From assembly GCA_019279435.1 (NCBI GenBank), contig JAAALK010000084.1:11922916-11986915 (forward strand): a stretch of DNA of 64,000 bases, in the 5' to 3' direction. Below are positions 44,449 to 55,700 of this stretch, in pieces (the first letter of the stretch is position 1; every line of letters begins with the position of its first letter). The notes beneath the pieces were generated by a model that was not told where the DNA came from, ran no database searches, and worked only from the letters and a program-made list of their open reading frames with translations. Position numbers and translations under genes: made by a program. Source of the DNA: Zizania palustris (Eukaryota; Streptophyta; Magnoliopsida; Poales; Poaceae).

Positions 44449-45786
44449 TGTGTTGACACGAAAACGTGCCCCCACACTTGGGTTAGTTCGACGATCCAAA
44501 AGTGTGCGGATACTTAGGGACAAGCCTAAGCGTAACACATCATCGACATCGCGTTCCAACTACCCTTAGCCGTGATAAGGGCGGTGGAGTCACCGGGCAA
44601 TAAGATCACACAAAATAATCCAATTATCCAAAAGAAATATATTAAACAGTCTAAATCAGCAAACCGGTCGGAGCCTGTCTGCTTCGAATTATGGTGCGAA
44701 GGGGGTCACCGAAGCTTACCTTCGGTGTCTGGTGCGAAGTGTCCCGCCGAAGGGTACCCTCGGCGTTCGGACTGATCTGGCCAAAGATGAACTCCGAACG
44801 GATCTGGATGCGACAATCACCTCCGAACAGCGGGGTTTGGTGCAAAGTCTCTCATACAGTAAGATACAGAACAATGTCTCAGGCGCAACGTGTGAACGTG
44901 ACTTTGTCCAGAGCGGAGTATGAGCGTGGCAAAGCCTGTCATGACGAAGTCTGCTGATGGAGCGTGCGGTCAAAGCAACAGTCTCACCGAAGGGTGTTCT
45001 CGTGACCTCCAAAACCGAACTCTCGGCTCTGGACACCTCTGACGAAGTAGCTCCAAACATGGAAACATGCAACATAGTGGATTCGACGTACCTATTTGGC
45101 CTGAGGAACGAATTCTTCTAAGTGTTGCACTAGTAGCGAAGGTAGCAATCTGTTACGCAGATTAGCAGATACTTCACAGACGAAGTAACAAGGGGATAGC
45201 AATCTATTACGTAGATTAACGGATACTTCACAAGCGAAGTAACAAGGTGATAACAATCTATTACGTAGATTAGCGGATACTTCACAAGAGAAGTAACAAG
45301 GATTACCACTGTTCCAAAGTAGTCGATGGAGTACTTCCAGGCAAACCAACGAAGACTACAGAAAAGTAAAAATAAAGTAAATGTGATTCAAAGCTAGGCT
45401 TTGTGGTTGATTTTTGTCGGGGGGGCTCTGAACTGGCTTCACCTCTATACTTATAGGGGCTAGACCTCTAATCTAATCTGCTATAATTCGGCCGAATAGA
45501 GATAAACACTTAGCTAGAATCGAGTCCAACTCTATCTCTGCCTGAAGTGGGCCTTCGGCCAGGCCCGTCGAAGCCTGCTCCTCGGGCCAAAGCTTCGGCG
45601 GCGTGGGCCTCCGAAGACCTCCTGGCCAAAGGCTGTGGGCTGGCTGGAAGCTTCCGGAGCCTGTAGCCCAATGGTCCTTCGGCCCTATAGGGCTTCGGCC
45701 TGACCCGAGACATGTGTATTTTCGGCCCAAATTACCAAAACTGATATTTTGACAATCTTAACCATTGATGCCATTTTTCGCTATCA
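44449..45786 (-). repeat. 5' LTR of the Tat-like element
   Basis: The 1338-bp LTR in minus orientation starts TGATAGCGAAAAATGG and ends GTCAACACA. The part 44977-45786 matches the 3' LTR remnant. It includes the three-copy 54-bp repeat at 45145, 45199 and 45253. CTTCGG-rich segments are frequent. Confidence 0.9.
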
Positions 45787-46195
45787 ACTGAACTGTTCAT
45801 ACAAGCTTATGTGATTTGTGTGGAGGTTGTATACTCAAGAATACATAACATGATATATCTCAAATTGGTTAAATTCCGATTCGGATTGATTTGTCTAATT
45901 TCTGAACTCTGTCGACTGATTGATTACTGACATGCTCCTATCGTCAAACCAAGTGTCGATCTAGGGAGTCTATCTTGAAGTTTTACTCACCGACAGTTTT
46001 AGATCGACTGTTCAAATGATGATTTAGACATAAATTTATCTGGAGTTGTTTAGTGTTCTGAATGTATGCTGTGATCTTCAATTTGATTATGTGATCTTTT
46101 GGAGGAGTGTTGGGTGATTTGATTAGGCCATTTGATTCACGAGAATTTGTTGAGGCGCCTATTCACCTCCCTCTAGTCACCATTTCGATCCCACA
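45787..46195 (+). repeat. 3' end of another Copia-type LTR, split by the Tat-like element
   Basis: The stretch ends with GAGGCGCCTATTCACC and CGATCCCACA, the same kind of terminus as the Copia-type LTRs at 21350, 27085 and 60382. No primer binding site follows, so it is the end of a 3' or solo LTR. Its beginning must lie left of the Tat-like element, outside the window. The following bases ATAGA (46196-46200) are the expected TSD. Confidence 0.72.
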
Positions 46196-46620
46196 ATAGA
46201 TGAGGTACCACTGGTGGAACCAGAAACTAGTGCCATGGATTGTGGCGAAGAGTTTCCAATCCTAAAATGAGATGTAAATACAGAGTGTGAAGAATTGATT
46301 CAAAACATGAACCTACACAAGACACAGCTACCTTTGCTCTGATGGTCAGAATCCCTCTATTTATTCGTTTTGTTTGTTAATGATGGATAACTCTTATTGT
46401 GAAAATAGCTATTTACTCTATAATGGATAGGTAGAGCCAAAGAATGTGAACTATACAAGTTCACAATACCCTTTGATGAAATGAAAGAAAGGGCTCTAGA
46501 GGGGGCCTCGCCGTTTAAAAGGGAACCATAGAAACGATGGAACCCACTATTTTTTTAGTATCGTTAAAGGGCTTCGACAAGGGTTTTTATTCGTTTCATA
46601 AAGGGCTTCGACAAGGGAAA
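46196..46620. other. Unassigned stretch, possibly including organelle-derived DNA
   Basis: The first ~150 bp read as a short open frame on the plus strand (DEVPLVEPETSAMDCGEE) that I cannot assign. Around 46490-46545 the sequence GAACCATAGAAACGATGG reminds me of plastid or mitochondrial DNA, but I cannot place it. A segment AAAGGGCTTCGACAAGGG occurs twice (46566 and 46600). Confidence 0.35.
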
Positions 46621-47950
46621 ACAGATCACATACTGCTCACTGAATTTAGAGAATGATTTTGACAATATTACTTACAAACACCACTTAAATTCAAGATGGA
46701 TCTATTGACAACTATTCAGCACATCAAGAAGTTAACATATTCAGATTACAGAGCTCAATTCCTGTCTACACACAAAAACCTGACAAAAATCTGAAAATGA
46801 ATAGTCTAGATTTTGATCAAAACTGGTTCAGATTGATAAACTACAGAATAGCATTAATCCAGAGAATTACAGCACTATTTTATCCTTAACTCCAGCTTCT
46901 AATCAACCAAAACTACCTTCAAAAGGATAAGACTCAGTTCTAAACTGATTAAGGCAGATAGAATATGAGTAAAACAAAAACCTGAAACAAAAACAGACTG
47001 ATCTCCACAATGAAAACCAGAAACTTGATGAAAGCCTTGACAAATATTCAACCAGAATAACTACTTGATGACTGAACCAGTTCTTCAACCACTCAATCAA
47101 AAATGTTCAGAACTGATCACCCTGAACTTAATCTGTCAATAGCCGGTGTTTAAAAAGTTCAGCTCTAAATTGATTCATTGCAATGTTCAGTTTCTTGGAA
47201 ACACAACTACATAGATTTGGCTAACAAAATACTTCAGAAATACTCCAAGAATCAGCCTAATGGTTTATGAACACTTAAAGAAACATTTCATCAAACAAGT
47301 AGAGAGCTATACTAAAAAAACAGAAACAATTGTTCCAGAAACCATTTCAGCACTGTGATGCCTAGTTTGAATAGCAAAAGAATTAAGAAGAAATCACATA
47401 AATCATTTACAACTTTAGAAAATGGATCATTCAAATCATGCATAACAAAATATGTATAAACATCAATATCAACTTCTACACTAGATTCACCAGAAAACGC
47501 TGCACAAAATCGATCTCAGCCACAAAAACATACCTGCGCGTGGAACAGAATTCCCTTCGCTGCACTGTTCAAGTTTCGGATGATGAATAGTGCTTCGCAG
47601 ATTTGAGCAAAAACAGCAGAAAAAATATGAAATTAATATTTTGTTCAGCAAAAAGAACAGCCAAAAATCATCCACCTGCCCATGGATATCGTCCCCTATT
47701 TATAGGCTAGCCATGGGGGTATTTTCTAAAAAGAACCCTCTAGAATTGATAATTACACAAAAGTCCTATTCCTTGTAATATATATTTTCAGAATTAGAAA
47801 ATTCTGAAAAATATACCAAAGGAGTACACTAACTCTAGACTCACAACCTTTTATTACACAATGACTCAAAGTAAAAAGACTCCAAACTATTAAAATTAAC
47901 AAAACTAGATATGCTCGCCCTGGCCTCCCACTCGCGAACCCGGTCGTCAC
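46621..47950 (-). other. AT-rich LTR- or leader-like sequence, minus strand
   Basis: The minus strand has a TATA box (47697-47704) in GCCTATAAATAGGGG, as in the retroelement LTRs of this window, followed by a long T-rich untranslated-like stretch without coding motif. It may be an old LTR or the start of a retroelement; I see no clear TG...CA termini or TSD. Confidence 0.4.
47697..47704 (-). promoter_or_regulatory. Possible TATA box
   Basis: TATAAATA on the minus strand within GCCTATAAATAGGGG. Its context resembles LTR promoters here, but nothing downstream confirms a transcript. Confidence 0.4.
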
Positions 47951-49090
47951 GCCGTCGCAGTTGTTGCACCTGCCTATGATGCTGATGGCGATGACGATGC
48001 TTTTTTGTATAAATAAAGATTATAGTTCGCTCAATTTTGAAATGCTATGCAATGACATCTATAAAAAAATTGTTTTGTGCTCATTTTAGCAACTAAAACT
48101 TCAGAATGTGGAAACTCCATTTTAGAGTGGAGAACTTCAGAATCTAGACTTTTCATAGTCAAAAACTTCAGAGTCCAAAACTCAATTTTCAATGTTCAAA
48201 ATTTCAGAATCTGGCAACTCCAGTTCACATTGCAAATCTTAAGAATATGGACATTGAATAAAGTCTTCATAGATAGCCCCATAGTACTGAATTAACACAT
48301 AATAAGTAGGTACTGAATTAACTAAGTAGTGATAGCTCCATCATTTCCTGAAGATCTTGTTAATCAATGCATCAACTTCTCAGTGAGGACATGTAGCTTC
48401 TCACTCAATGCATCGATTTTATCATTGAGGACATGAATCTTCTCACTCACTTTTTTAAAAGATAGCTCTCTCTTATTTCAGCCTTCCGAATTAACCTACA
48501 ACAAGATCAACATTTTTTAAATATGTTTATGGGGGGACTTTAGATTATTTTCCACTCTCTTCGAGTGCGCATTCTCAAATGACACTCTCTTTGCGAACTT
48601 TGCTTTCATTCATAAATAAAATAGCAGGATTCATATATTTTTGAGATTTCTAGATAAAACAGTATCATGAACAAAATAGAAGAGTGTTTAATATGATCAT
48701 TGTCATCATTTAAACATGAACAATATCGTAGATTAATTAGATTCACATATTAGTTTGAGGGTAAAATTAACATTTTAACTTATTTAGTGTTCAAAATGGC
48801 ATGAAAGCAAAATTATCCAACAAGTTCAGAAAAAGTATGAACCCTACTCTTGCAACAAATCCTCTGGAATTCATTGTAACAAATCCTTTAATCCAAAGAC
48901 ATGTACAGTAGTAATTTCAGATACCTTTCACCTTTTGTGAAGGATGTGTACCTACTCTTGTAAAAATTAATTACCCTACTTAATACTGAAGCAAGCTTCT
49001 CTACTATCCCATTTTAGCAAAATTATCCAACAAGTTCAGAGAAAAGTACGAACCCTAGAAATGGACATCTCTGCTTGATGGATACCGTTG
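47951..49090. other. AT-rich stretch with a minus-strand coiled-coil remnant
   Basis: Most of it shows nothing I can name; AACTTCAGAAT-type words recur between 48090 and 48240. On the minus strand at about 48350-48450 a short open piece follows an AG-type splice acceptor and reads VSEKIHVLNDKIDALSEKL, then LHVLTEKL, a clear heptad repeat. It could be the last exon of a transposon-associated gene running left from about 49470. Confidence 0.4.
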
Positions 49091-49220
49091 CTTGCTGGCG
49101 CTTGTTACCGGAGCCGCTTGCTGGCGCTTGGTACTGGAGCCTCTTGCTGGCGCTTGGTACCAGATCCACTTGCTGACGCTTGGTACTGGAGCCTCTTGCT
49201 GGTGCTTGGTACCTTCGTCG
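49091..49220. repeat. 26-bp minisatellite, five copies
   Basis: Units starting CTTGCTGGCG lie at 49091, 49117, 49143, 49169 and 49195, exactly 26 bp apart. Since 26 is not a multiple of three, the repeat would read in changing frames. Confidence 0.9.
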
Positions 49221-50500
49221 GTTGTCACCGTCGTCTGAGTCCCCCAATGAGTCGATGATGATCATCACCTATATCCCAGAGGGCTCGCATCGGTGGCCTA
49301 GAATAATAGGGCACTTCTCCGTGTCCAAAGAGGTATTGTCGCCGCTTGTCGATGAGTTCCCGCTACTACGGTCAGTCGGGGTCCGTGCGTGAAACCTACC
49401 AGAAGCGTCCTGCTTCTGCTTTCGGCTAGCCATAAGCATAGGGGGATGGGGGCCGTAGTCGATTGGCAAGGGGCGAGGATGGGATTCAAAACTCCAAGGG
49501 TTTTAGCCAGAAAGGTAGAAGATGGTCGGGCGTTCGAAAAGTTCGCTATTTTTTATGCATGTATTAAAAAATAGTACATTGTCTGTGCACATTAAATGCT
49601 ACCATCAGGTGCATCCTATCAATTCATTTTTGCATCCAACTCCCTGTGAGATGAGCTTATTTTTATTATCCCTCCCTCCAATAGGCCCAAGGAGTTATCC
49701 TTTAGCCTGCGCCTCATCAGGGTCCAGAAGCATTACTGCACTACTTCGCCTGCTACCTTGGTTCGCACATCTCTCCAACTCCCTAGTGCGGTTCCTTTCC
49801 TTTCCTCATACTAGTTCTTCATCATCAGCTCCTCTGATCCATTCCCCATGGCTAATTTCCCTACGACCCCCTCCCTTTTCTCCCGTTTGGTGTCGCCATC
49901 GATGATGGCAGTGGTCCTGAGCGTCGCCAGCGCAACAATGTTTGCATTTCTGGCCATGTGGTGGCTTCCCATGAGGAGTTCGCCATTGCCTCGTGCAATG
50001 GCATCTTCGATGAGGTAGAGCGTGAAGTTGTTCTTCAAGCCATCCACCAACACTTCATTGAGACTTTGCGACTATGGGTGGCCAGATATAGCAGGCATCC
50101 CCTGGGTGTTGGCATCTTTTAGATGGCATCCATTTTTGAAAGAGACTGGCTTGTTTTGCACAGTCCGGATAACGACAAGAATGCTGACCAAGGTTGGGGT
50201 CCTTGGGAGGTGGCCGCCGCTAACCAGGGTGGTGAGGATCAACAAGTCAGTGAAGAGCGCTCTAGGATTTCTAGAGGCTCCAGCAACAATCAATAAGAAA
50301 CCCTACATTCCCTACCAAGAATTGAGTTTTCCACGTCTGTAGCTGCATACACCAACAAATTCAATACTGCATGTCCCAGGTCTAGCAAATTTAATACTGA
50401 ATTGATTTTTAATACTGCATGTCCTAGGTCCCCCTGCTGTGCCAAACCCAAACTGAAGAATGTCCCATGTCCCAGGTCCTAGGTTTCCTAGCATCTGATG
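49221..50500. other. Higher-GC stretch with uncertain coding remnants
   Basis: On the minus strand 49269-49469 reads MLMASRKQKQDASGRFHART and might be a first exon, as GATATAG/GTGATG follows. On the plus strand a frame open from about 49860 to 50118 reads FGVAIDDGSGPERRQRN and VASHEEFAIASCNGIFDEVE, with no ATG. I recognise neither; both might be decayed transposon or host exons. Confidence 0.35.
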
Positions 50501-50964
50501 TGTGTGAAGACAGTGTTAACACAATTGTTTGTTTACCCTGATGAATTGTTTGTACATATGGACTCAGTTGTTTTTTTACCCTGAACAAAACTTGGATATT
50601 TACTTATGTTGACGCACTGTCTGTCTATACGAACGTACAATTATTTATCAGTTTTACTCATCTTTAATTGTTTTGACGTGTTTTTAATTGTTTCTACAAG
50701 TTTAGCATGTTATCAAAATGAAATGCAGTAGCTAGCATGTTATCAGAATGACATGCAGTAGTCAGCATGTTATCAGAATGAAATAGAAGTTTGGACGTGA
50801 GGTTGGATGTATTTCTACAAGTTTGGACGCCAAGGGCCAAGCAATCGTGGATAGTCTAATGGTAGTAGCAACTGTGTTTGGATGTGAGGTTGGATGTACT
50901 TGTAGTTAAAATTTCTAAAAGTTTAGCATGTTATCAAAATGAAATGCAGTAGCCAACATGTTAT
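50501..50964. other. AT-rich stretch with short degenerate repeats
   Basis: The words AGCATGTTATCA.AATGA and ATGCAGTAG recur at about 50702, 50732, 50764 and 50929, and GGATGTGAGGTTGGATGTA-like words at 50800 and 50880. No coding signal is seen. Confidence 0.5.
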
Positions 50965-51357
50965 CAAGTTCAAACGAGGATTTAAACATCAATAAAAAGT
51001 GCTGAAAATTTTAAAAAGTACATAACAATAAAAATGAAAAAAAATGGTTGGAGCAGCAAGGCTCGAACCTCAAAGCGCCTACCGGTAGCAAGGCTCGAAC
51101 CTTAAACCGCACGTCCCAAACAGAGCACCTTGCACCGCTACGCTATCAGCACTTTCTCAACATATTAGGCAACAGAAGTTAGATAATCCCTGTCGTGCCT
51201 CACTTATTTCCATTTAAATCCCAGAAATACACTTAATGAAATAAAAATAGTAAATTGAGGCAGAAAAATACCAATTTTTGCAATTATAATAGTTGTGTTG
51301 TATTTTTATTGTACAAAGAGTTTCAAGTTCAAAGGAAGATTCAACTATCGATTTTTC
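50965..51357. repeat. 864-bp-spaced direct repeat, copy 1, with tRNA-like boxes
   Basis: The copy starts CAAGTTCAAAC and runs to GATTCAACTAT; copy 2 lies at 51829-52220 with the same order and an 864-bp offset. Inside, on the minus strand, TAGCGTAGCGG (51135-51145) fits the Pol III A-box and GGTTCGAGCCT (51091-51101) is close to the B-box, 33 bases apart. Confidence 0.8.
51091..51145 (-). ncRNA. tRNA-derived (SINE-like) promoter region, copy 1
   Basis: On the minus strand the A-box-like TAGCGTAGCGG is followed after 33 bases by GGTTCGAGCCT, a spacing normal for internal Pol III promoters; a second B-box-like copy lies at 51059-51069. No tRNA cloverleaf can be closed by eye, so this is a tRNA-derived repeat rather than a tRNA gene. 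No target duplication was found. Confidence 0.4.
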
Positions 51358-51828
51358 TTTCAACCCTTACTCATTTTATCTCTAAACCCTAATTCATCCC
51401 CGGAGAATCTCAGGTTTCTTAACGCCCTATATGATTTTTTTCTCGAAACAATTTTAATTTTTTATCACATCATCTATGGATCATATCGTAACAACATGAC
51501 AAGTCTCATCTTTTTTTAGAATTCATTTGATTTTTTGAGAATTAAAAAACTATAAAGATACATGTTGTCGATCTAGTGTCGTAACCTAGATTTTTTATGA
51601 TGGCTTTAAATTTATTTGATAATAACTAAAAATAGAGTCAAAACATGAATATGATTTTTCTATAAATTTTGGTTAATTATTTCATGTGCTTGTAGTTCAA
51701 ATCTAACTTATTGTGACTTTGATCATAGAAATACACTTAATGAAATAAAAAAATAGTAAATTGACCCAACAAAATACCACTTTTTAAAATTTGATAAGTT
51801 ATGATGTATTTTGATTGTAAAAACAATT
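51358..51828. other. AT-rich spacer between the direct repeats
   Basis: No gene is seen. From about 51727 it resembles the last third of the repeat unit (GAAATACACTTAATGAAAT), which suggests a third, partial copy of the same tandem unit. Confidence 0.55.
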
Positions 51829-52220
51829 CAAGTTCAAACCAGGATTTAAACATCAATAAAAAAGTGCTGAAAAAATTAAAAAGTACAAAACAACAAAAAT
51901 GAAAAAAATGATTGGGGGCAATAAGGCTCGAACCTCAAACTGCATGTCGCAGCAAGGCTTGAACCTCAAACTGCACATCCCAAATAGAGCACCCCACACC
52001 ACTACGCTATCAGCACTTTCTCAACATATTAGGCAACAAAAGTTAGATAATCGCTGGTGCGCCTCACTTATTTCCATTTAAATCCCAGAAATATACTTAA
52101 TGAAATAAAAATAGTAAATTGAGGCAGAAAAATACCAATTTTTGCAATTAGAATAGTCGTGTTGTATTTTGATTGTACAAAAAGTTTCAAGTTCAAAGGA
52201 AGATTCAACTATAGATTTTA
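51829..52220. repeat. 864-bp-spaced direct repeat, copy 2, with tRNA-like boxes
   Basis: It is colinear with 50965-51357. On the minus strand the A-box-like TAGCGTAGTGG lies at 51999-52009 and B-box-like words at 51955-51965 (GGTTCAAGCCT) and 51924-51934 (GGTTCGAGCCT). Confidence 0.8.
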
Positions 52221-52223
52221 CTT

Positions 52224-52562
52224 ATTGTGTACAATTCCAATTCAAATGAAATCCAACTTAGTTGTGTACATTTCCAATTCAAATGAAATCAAACTTAGTT
52301 GTGTACATTACCAATTCAAATGAAATCAAACTTACTTGTTTACAACTCCAATTCAAATGAAATCCAACAGTTGTGTACATTTCTAATTCAAGTGAAATCA
52401 AACTTAGTTGTGTACAACTCCAATTCAAATGAAATCCAACTTAGTTGTGTATATTTCCAATTCAAATGATATAAAACTTAGTTCTTTACAACTCCAATTT
52501 AAATGAAATCCAACTTAGTTGTGTACAATTCCAATTCAAATGAAATACAACTTAATTAGTTG
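52224..52562. repeat. 37-bp tandem repeat, about nine copies
   Basis: The unit contains TTCCAATTCAAATGAAATCC and AACTTAGTTGTGTACA; the first two TTCC positions (52235 and 52272) are 37 bp apart and the period holds with small indels to about 52562. It lies between the duplicated segment and the first exon of the CACTA-associated gene. Confidence 0.88.
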
Positions 52563-52757
52563 TGTTCCAAAATTTTCGTTTAAAAAAACTAACCCCGCTG
52601 ATCACCACACTAATTAGTAAAATATTATGGAAACTGCAACCCGTCCCATAATCCCATCGCTGCGCTGGCCTTCTCGGCTTCTCCCAAGATTTGTGTTGCC
52701 CTTCTCCCTAGTGCCCTGCTTTTCCCTCCATCCATAGCGCCCCCTCTCCCTCCCACC

Positions 52758-55700
52758 ATGGCATCGCCTCTACGTGCAACCACGGCACCGCCTCTGCCTT
52801 CAACCACGGCGCTGCCTCTGCCTCCATCCAGGACACCACTCCCGCTGACTCCTACGACATTATCTAGGGCGCCAACTGAGGGCACCAGTGCCGGTGAGGA
52901 TCATGCTCTCCTGGGCACGAGCAGATATGTTGAAGCCACCCTGGAGCTCGAAGACGAACAAGGGTTCAATCGTCCATACACCACGGGGTAAGTCCTATGA
53001 TTTGTATACTACAATGAAATTTATGTGCCCTCATATGGCTAGTACTACAGACAATTCTGATTCATTTTTGTGAATTCCAAATAATTGAGATGTTAAGTAC
53101 AAACATGAAATTATCAATGTATGCATGTTAGTACAATTTATTATTTCCATCTCTGTCTGTAGTTATCCTGATTGAAAAATGTTTATCAATCATATCAGCA
53201 TGATATGAGATCAACCTAAACCATATGTATGCAGTGCTAGAAGGATGTGTGAAAACTGGACTCTATATGTTCATTGCAAGAGGGCACTTTCAGATAGAGA
53301 ATTTGTAATGTTCAAAATCAATACAACTGATGTAACTTTTGCAACCTTGGTATCTCTAAAGGCTCAGCTTGGGTATGCTGTCCGGGACTTCTTATACTAC
53401 AAAAAGTGATGTGGTAGAGATTTAGCTACTCTTGAGTTCATCGATTTTATGAGAGATGTAAAATTAATGATTAACAACAATATGAGGGAAAGAGAAATCA
53501 GATTGTTGCTAACCAAGGAGCAAGAAACAACTACAACAGTTAGCAGAACACCCATGAAAAGACCTAGGGATCATATGTTCAATGAGCCTGAAGCTTTTAT
53601 AGATAAATCAATTGATGAATACAAGGGTTGGCTTGCAAAGCTACAAGAAGAAATAGATATGGGTATGAAATACACGTTGCTGCACCAGCCACAAATATAA
53701 AATAAAAAGTAATTTTGCATGCCACCTTACACTGACATTGATTTATTTGTAGAGTTAAAAGATGACTTCATGGAGGAATCAATAAAAGCCTACAAGGAAT
53801 GGTTGCGGCAAAAAGGTTATCTTCCAGAAATTTGTAATTCAATTTGTTTCATAATGTACTAATATTTTTATATACCCTCAACTTGTCTTCATAACTTTTT
53901 TTTATAATTCTTTGTAGTGTCATATACAGATCAGCAATCCAGTGCTGCTAGTGCAAATGTTGAGGAAGAAATTATTGACATCCCAAACCAACTTGAATAT
54001 TGGCCATCTCATGCTCGGCAAAACAAGAGAATTAAAGCTGGTTTGTTCTGCGTACTTCTTTTTTCAACATACCTACAAAACTTATATGGTTCCTACTTGA
54101 CAATGATCATTTCTATTGATTCAATTTATTTAAGGAATTGGTGCCCAATAGCCGGAGATATGGGAACGTGGTCCACTCAAAGGATTATCAGCAGCCAACA
54201 AGAGAATTAGAGCTCATTCCCAAAAACTACAGATCTAGTTTTCAAAAATGCTGGGAGGGCCTATTGGAGAAAACTCCCGCACTTTTGTGGATGAAGTGGT
54301 AATGTTCACAAGGAAGAGAGTTCCACTAATTGGAGTTAGAAGATGGAAATACTTGAAGAAAAATGTGAAAGATGAAATAGCAAATGACATTCTAGTGTGT
54401 TCTTCATTTGTCCTCCAATAATGTTCATTCTTAAAAGCTTGGTAGTGTATCATGTTTTTGACATCCTTGATTAACACCAAAATGAACATTCCAGACACGG
54501 TCAGAGTTTCTTAATATAGTGGATCCAGTGGAAAATATTTTTAAGATTGCTAGGGAAAGGTATAAAGGATGGCGATCAACATTCAGGGCAATGTACAAGG
54601 CCTACAACAACTATGAAGAGCGAATGAAGAGTAAGCCAGAAGATGTAGAGATTGTTGAGTGGCATTACTTGATGCTTTATTTTTGTACAAATGTATTGAA
54701 GGTTCGCTACAAATTTATTGTCCCTGAAAGTACACATTGTTCAATTTTCACTATTCATTGTTCTTCCTTTACCAGAAGGTTAGCTGCCAAAACTTTGAAA
54801 ACCGACACCAACAAAAGACAAAGCATTTGATGGGATCCAAACCTTTCTTCCAGTTAAGCTACGAGAAGGTAATCATGCTTGAAATATATACAAAGTCTAA
54901 ACCGTTTAAAACATGTTCTGCCATTGATACAAATGTACATTATTGCCATATTAGAGAGACCCAAAAACTGGTGTAGAGCCAAGCGTTTTGCAGCTATAGA
55001 TGGCTACTCACACAAAGGATGGACAATGGTCAAATAGTGCATCGCAGGATGTCTATGTGAGTACTATCTCGTGAAAATTATCAAGATGAATAAGTTATTA
55101 CGATGAATCTCTTTATAAGCTACTGAATTTATACAATCCTCTCTGCTCTTTTCAATTAGTATGATGAAGTTGCTAAGATTTTTGAGAGAGAAGAAATGTC
55201 GGAAAGATCGGTCCTAACTGTTGAAGAGGAAAGCATTATTTTCCAATCATCCTACAGGCTAAGCACCAAAAGCAAATTATCTAGGATGCATGGCCATGGA
55301 TACATGGCAAGATATCCAACACGAAGCTAGTTATTGAATGACAAACTTGAAGATCAAGCACGTGCTGCAGCTACAGCACAAAACAGAAACAATGAGTTGG
55401 AAGGTAAGATAAGAAAATTGGAAGAACAATGTGAAACAGATGCCGCAGACAGGGAAGTAGAAAATAAAGTACTAAGGGAACAACTTAGGGAACAACTAAG
55501 AGAAGAACTCAGGCAAGAGTTTCCTTCTTTGATTGCACAACAAAGAGAAGCAATACACAAGGTAAAATATTTCGATAAATAATTTCAGCATCATTTCATT
55601 TTCATCCAGATGTGTGCTGACAATGAAACTACTTTCCAAATTGTAGGATAACCAAGGAACCATCCATACACTGAGGTTGCAGTAACACTAAGTAGGGAGA

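Larger units (their letters stand above)
36903..45786 (-). mobile_element. Tat-lineage Gypsy retrotransposon, minus strand, 3' LTR truncated by the Tekay-like insertion
   Basis: On the minus strand the order is 5' LTR (44449-45786), primer binding site, gag, Pro-rich repeat region, protease, RT, RNase H, a second RNase H, integrase C-terminus, polypurine tract and 3' LTR (36903-37711 visible). The second RNase H between the first one and integrase is the hallmark of the Tat group. About 528 bp of the 3' LTR must lie beyond the Tekay-like element, outside the window. Every domain carries stops or frameshifts and the integrase core is missing, so this copy could not act alone. Confidence 0.9.

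Noticed and set aside
45787..46195. Interpretation as a 5' LTR
   Set aside because: The sequence after the CCCACA end lacks any primer binding site, so it must be a 3' or solo LTR end.
51059..51145. tRNA gene on the minus strand
   Set aside because: A- and B-box-like words are present, but no acceptor stem or anticodon arm can be closed and the B-box occurs twice. Better viewed as tRNA-derived repeat.
52224..52562. 37-bp repeats considered as a CRISPR array
   Set aside because: No spacers separate the units; they form a simple tandem satellite.
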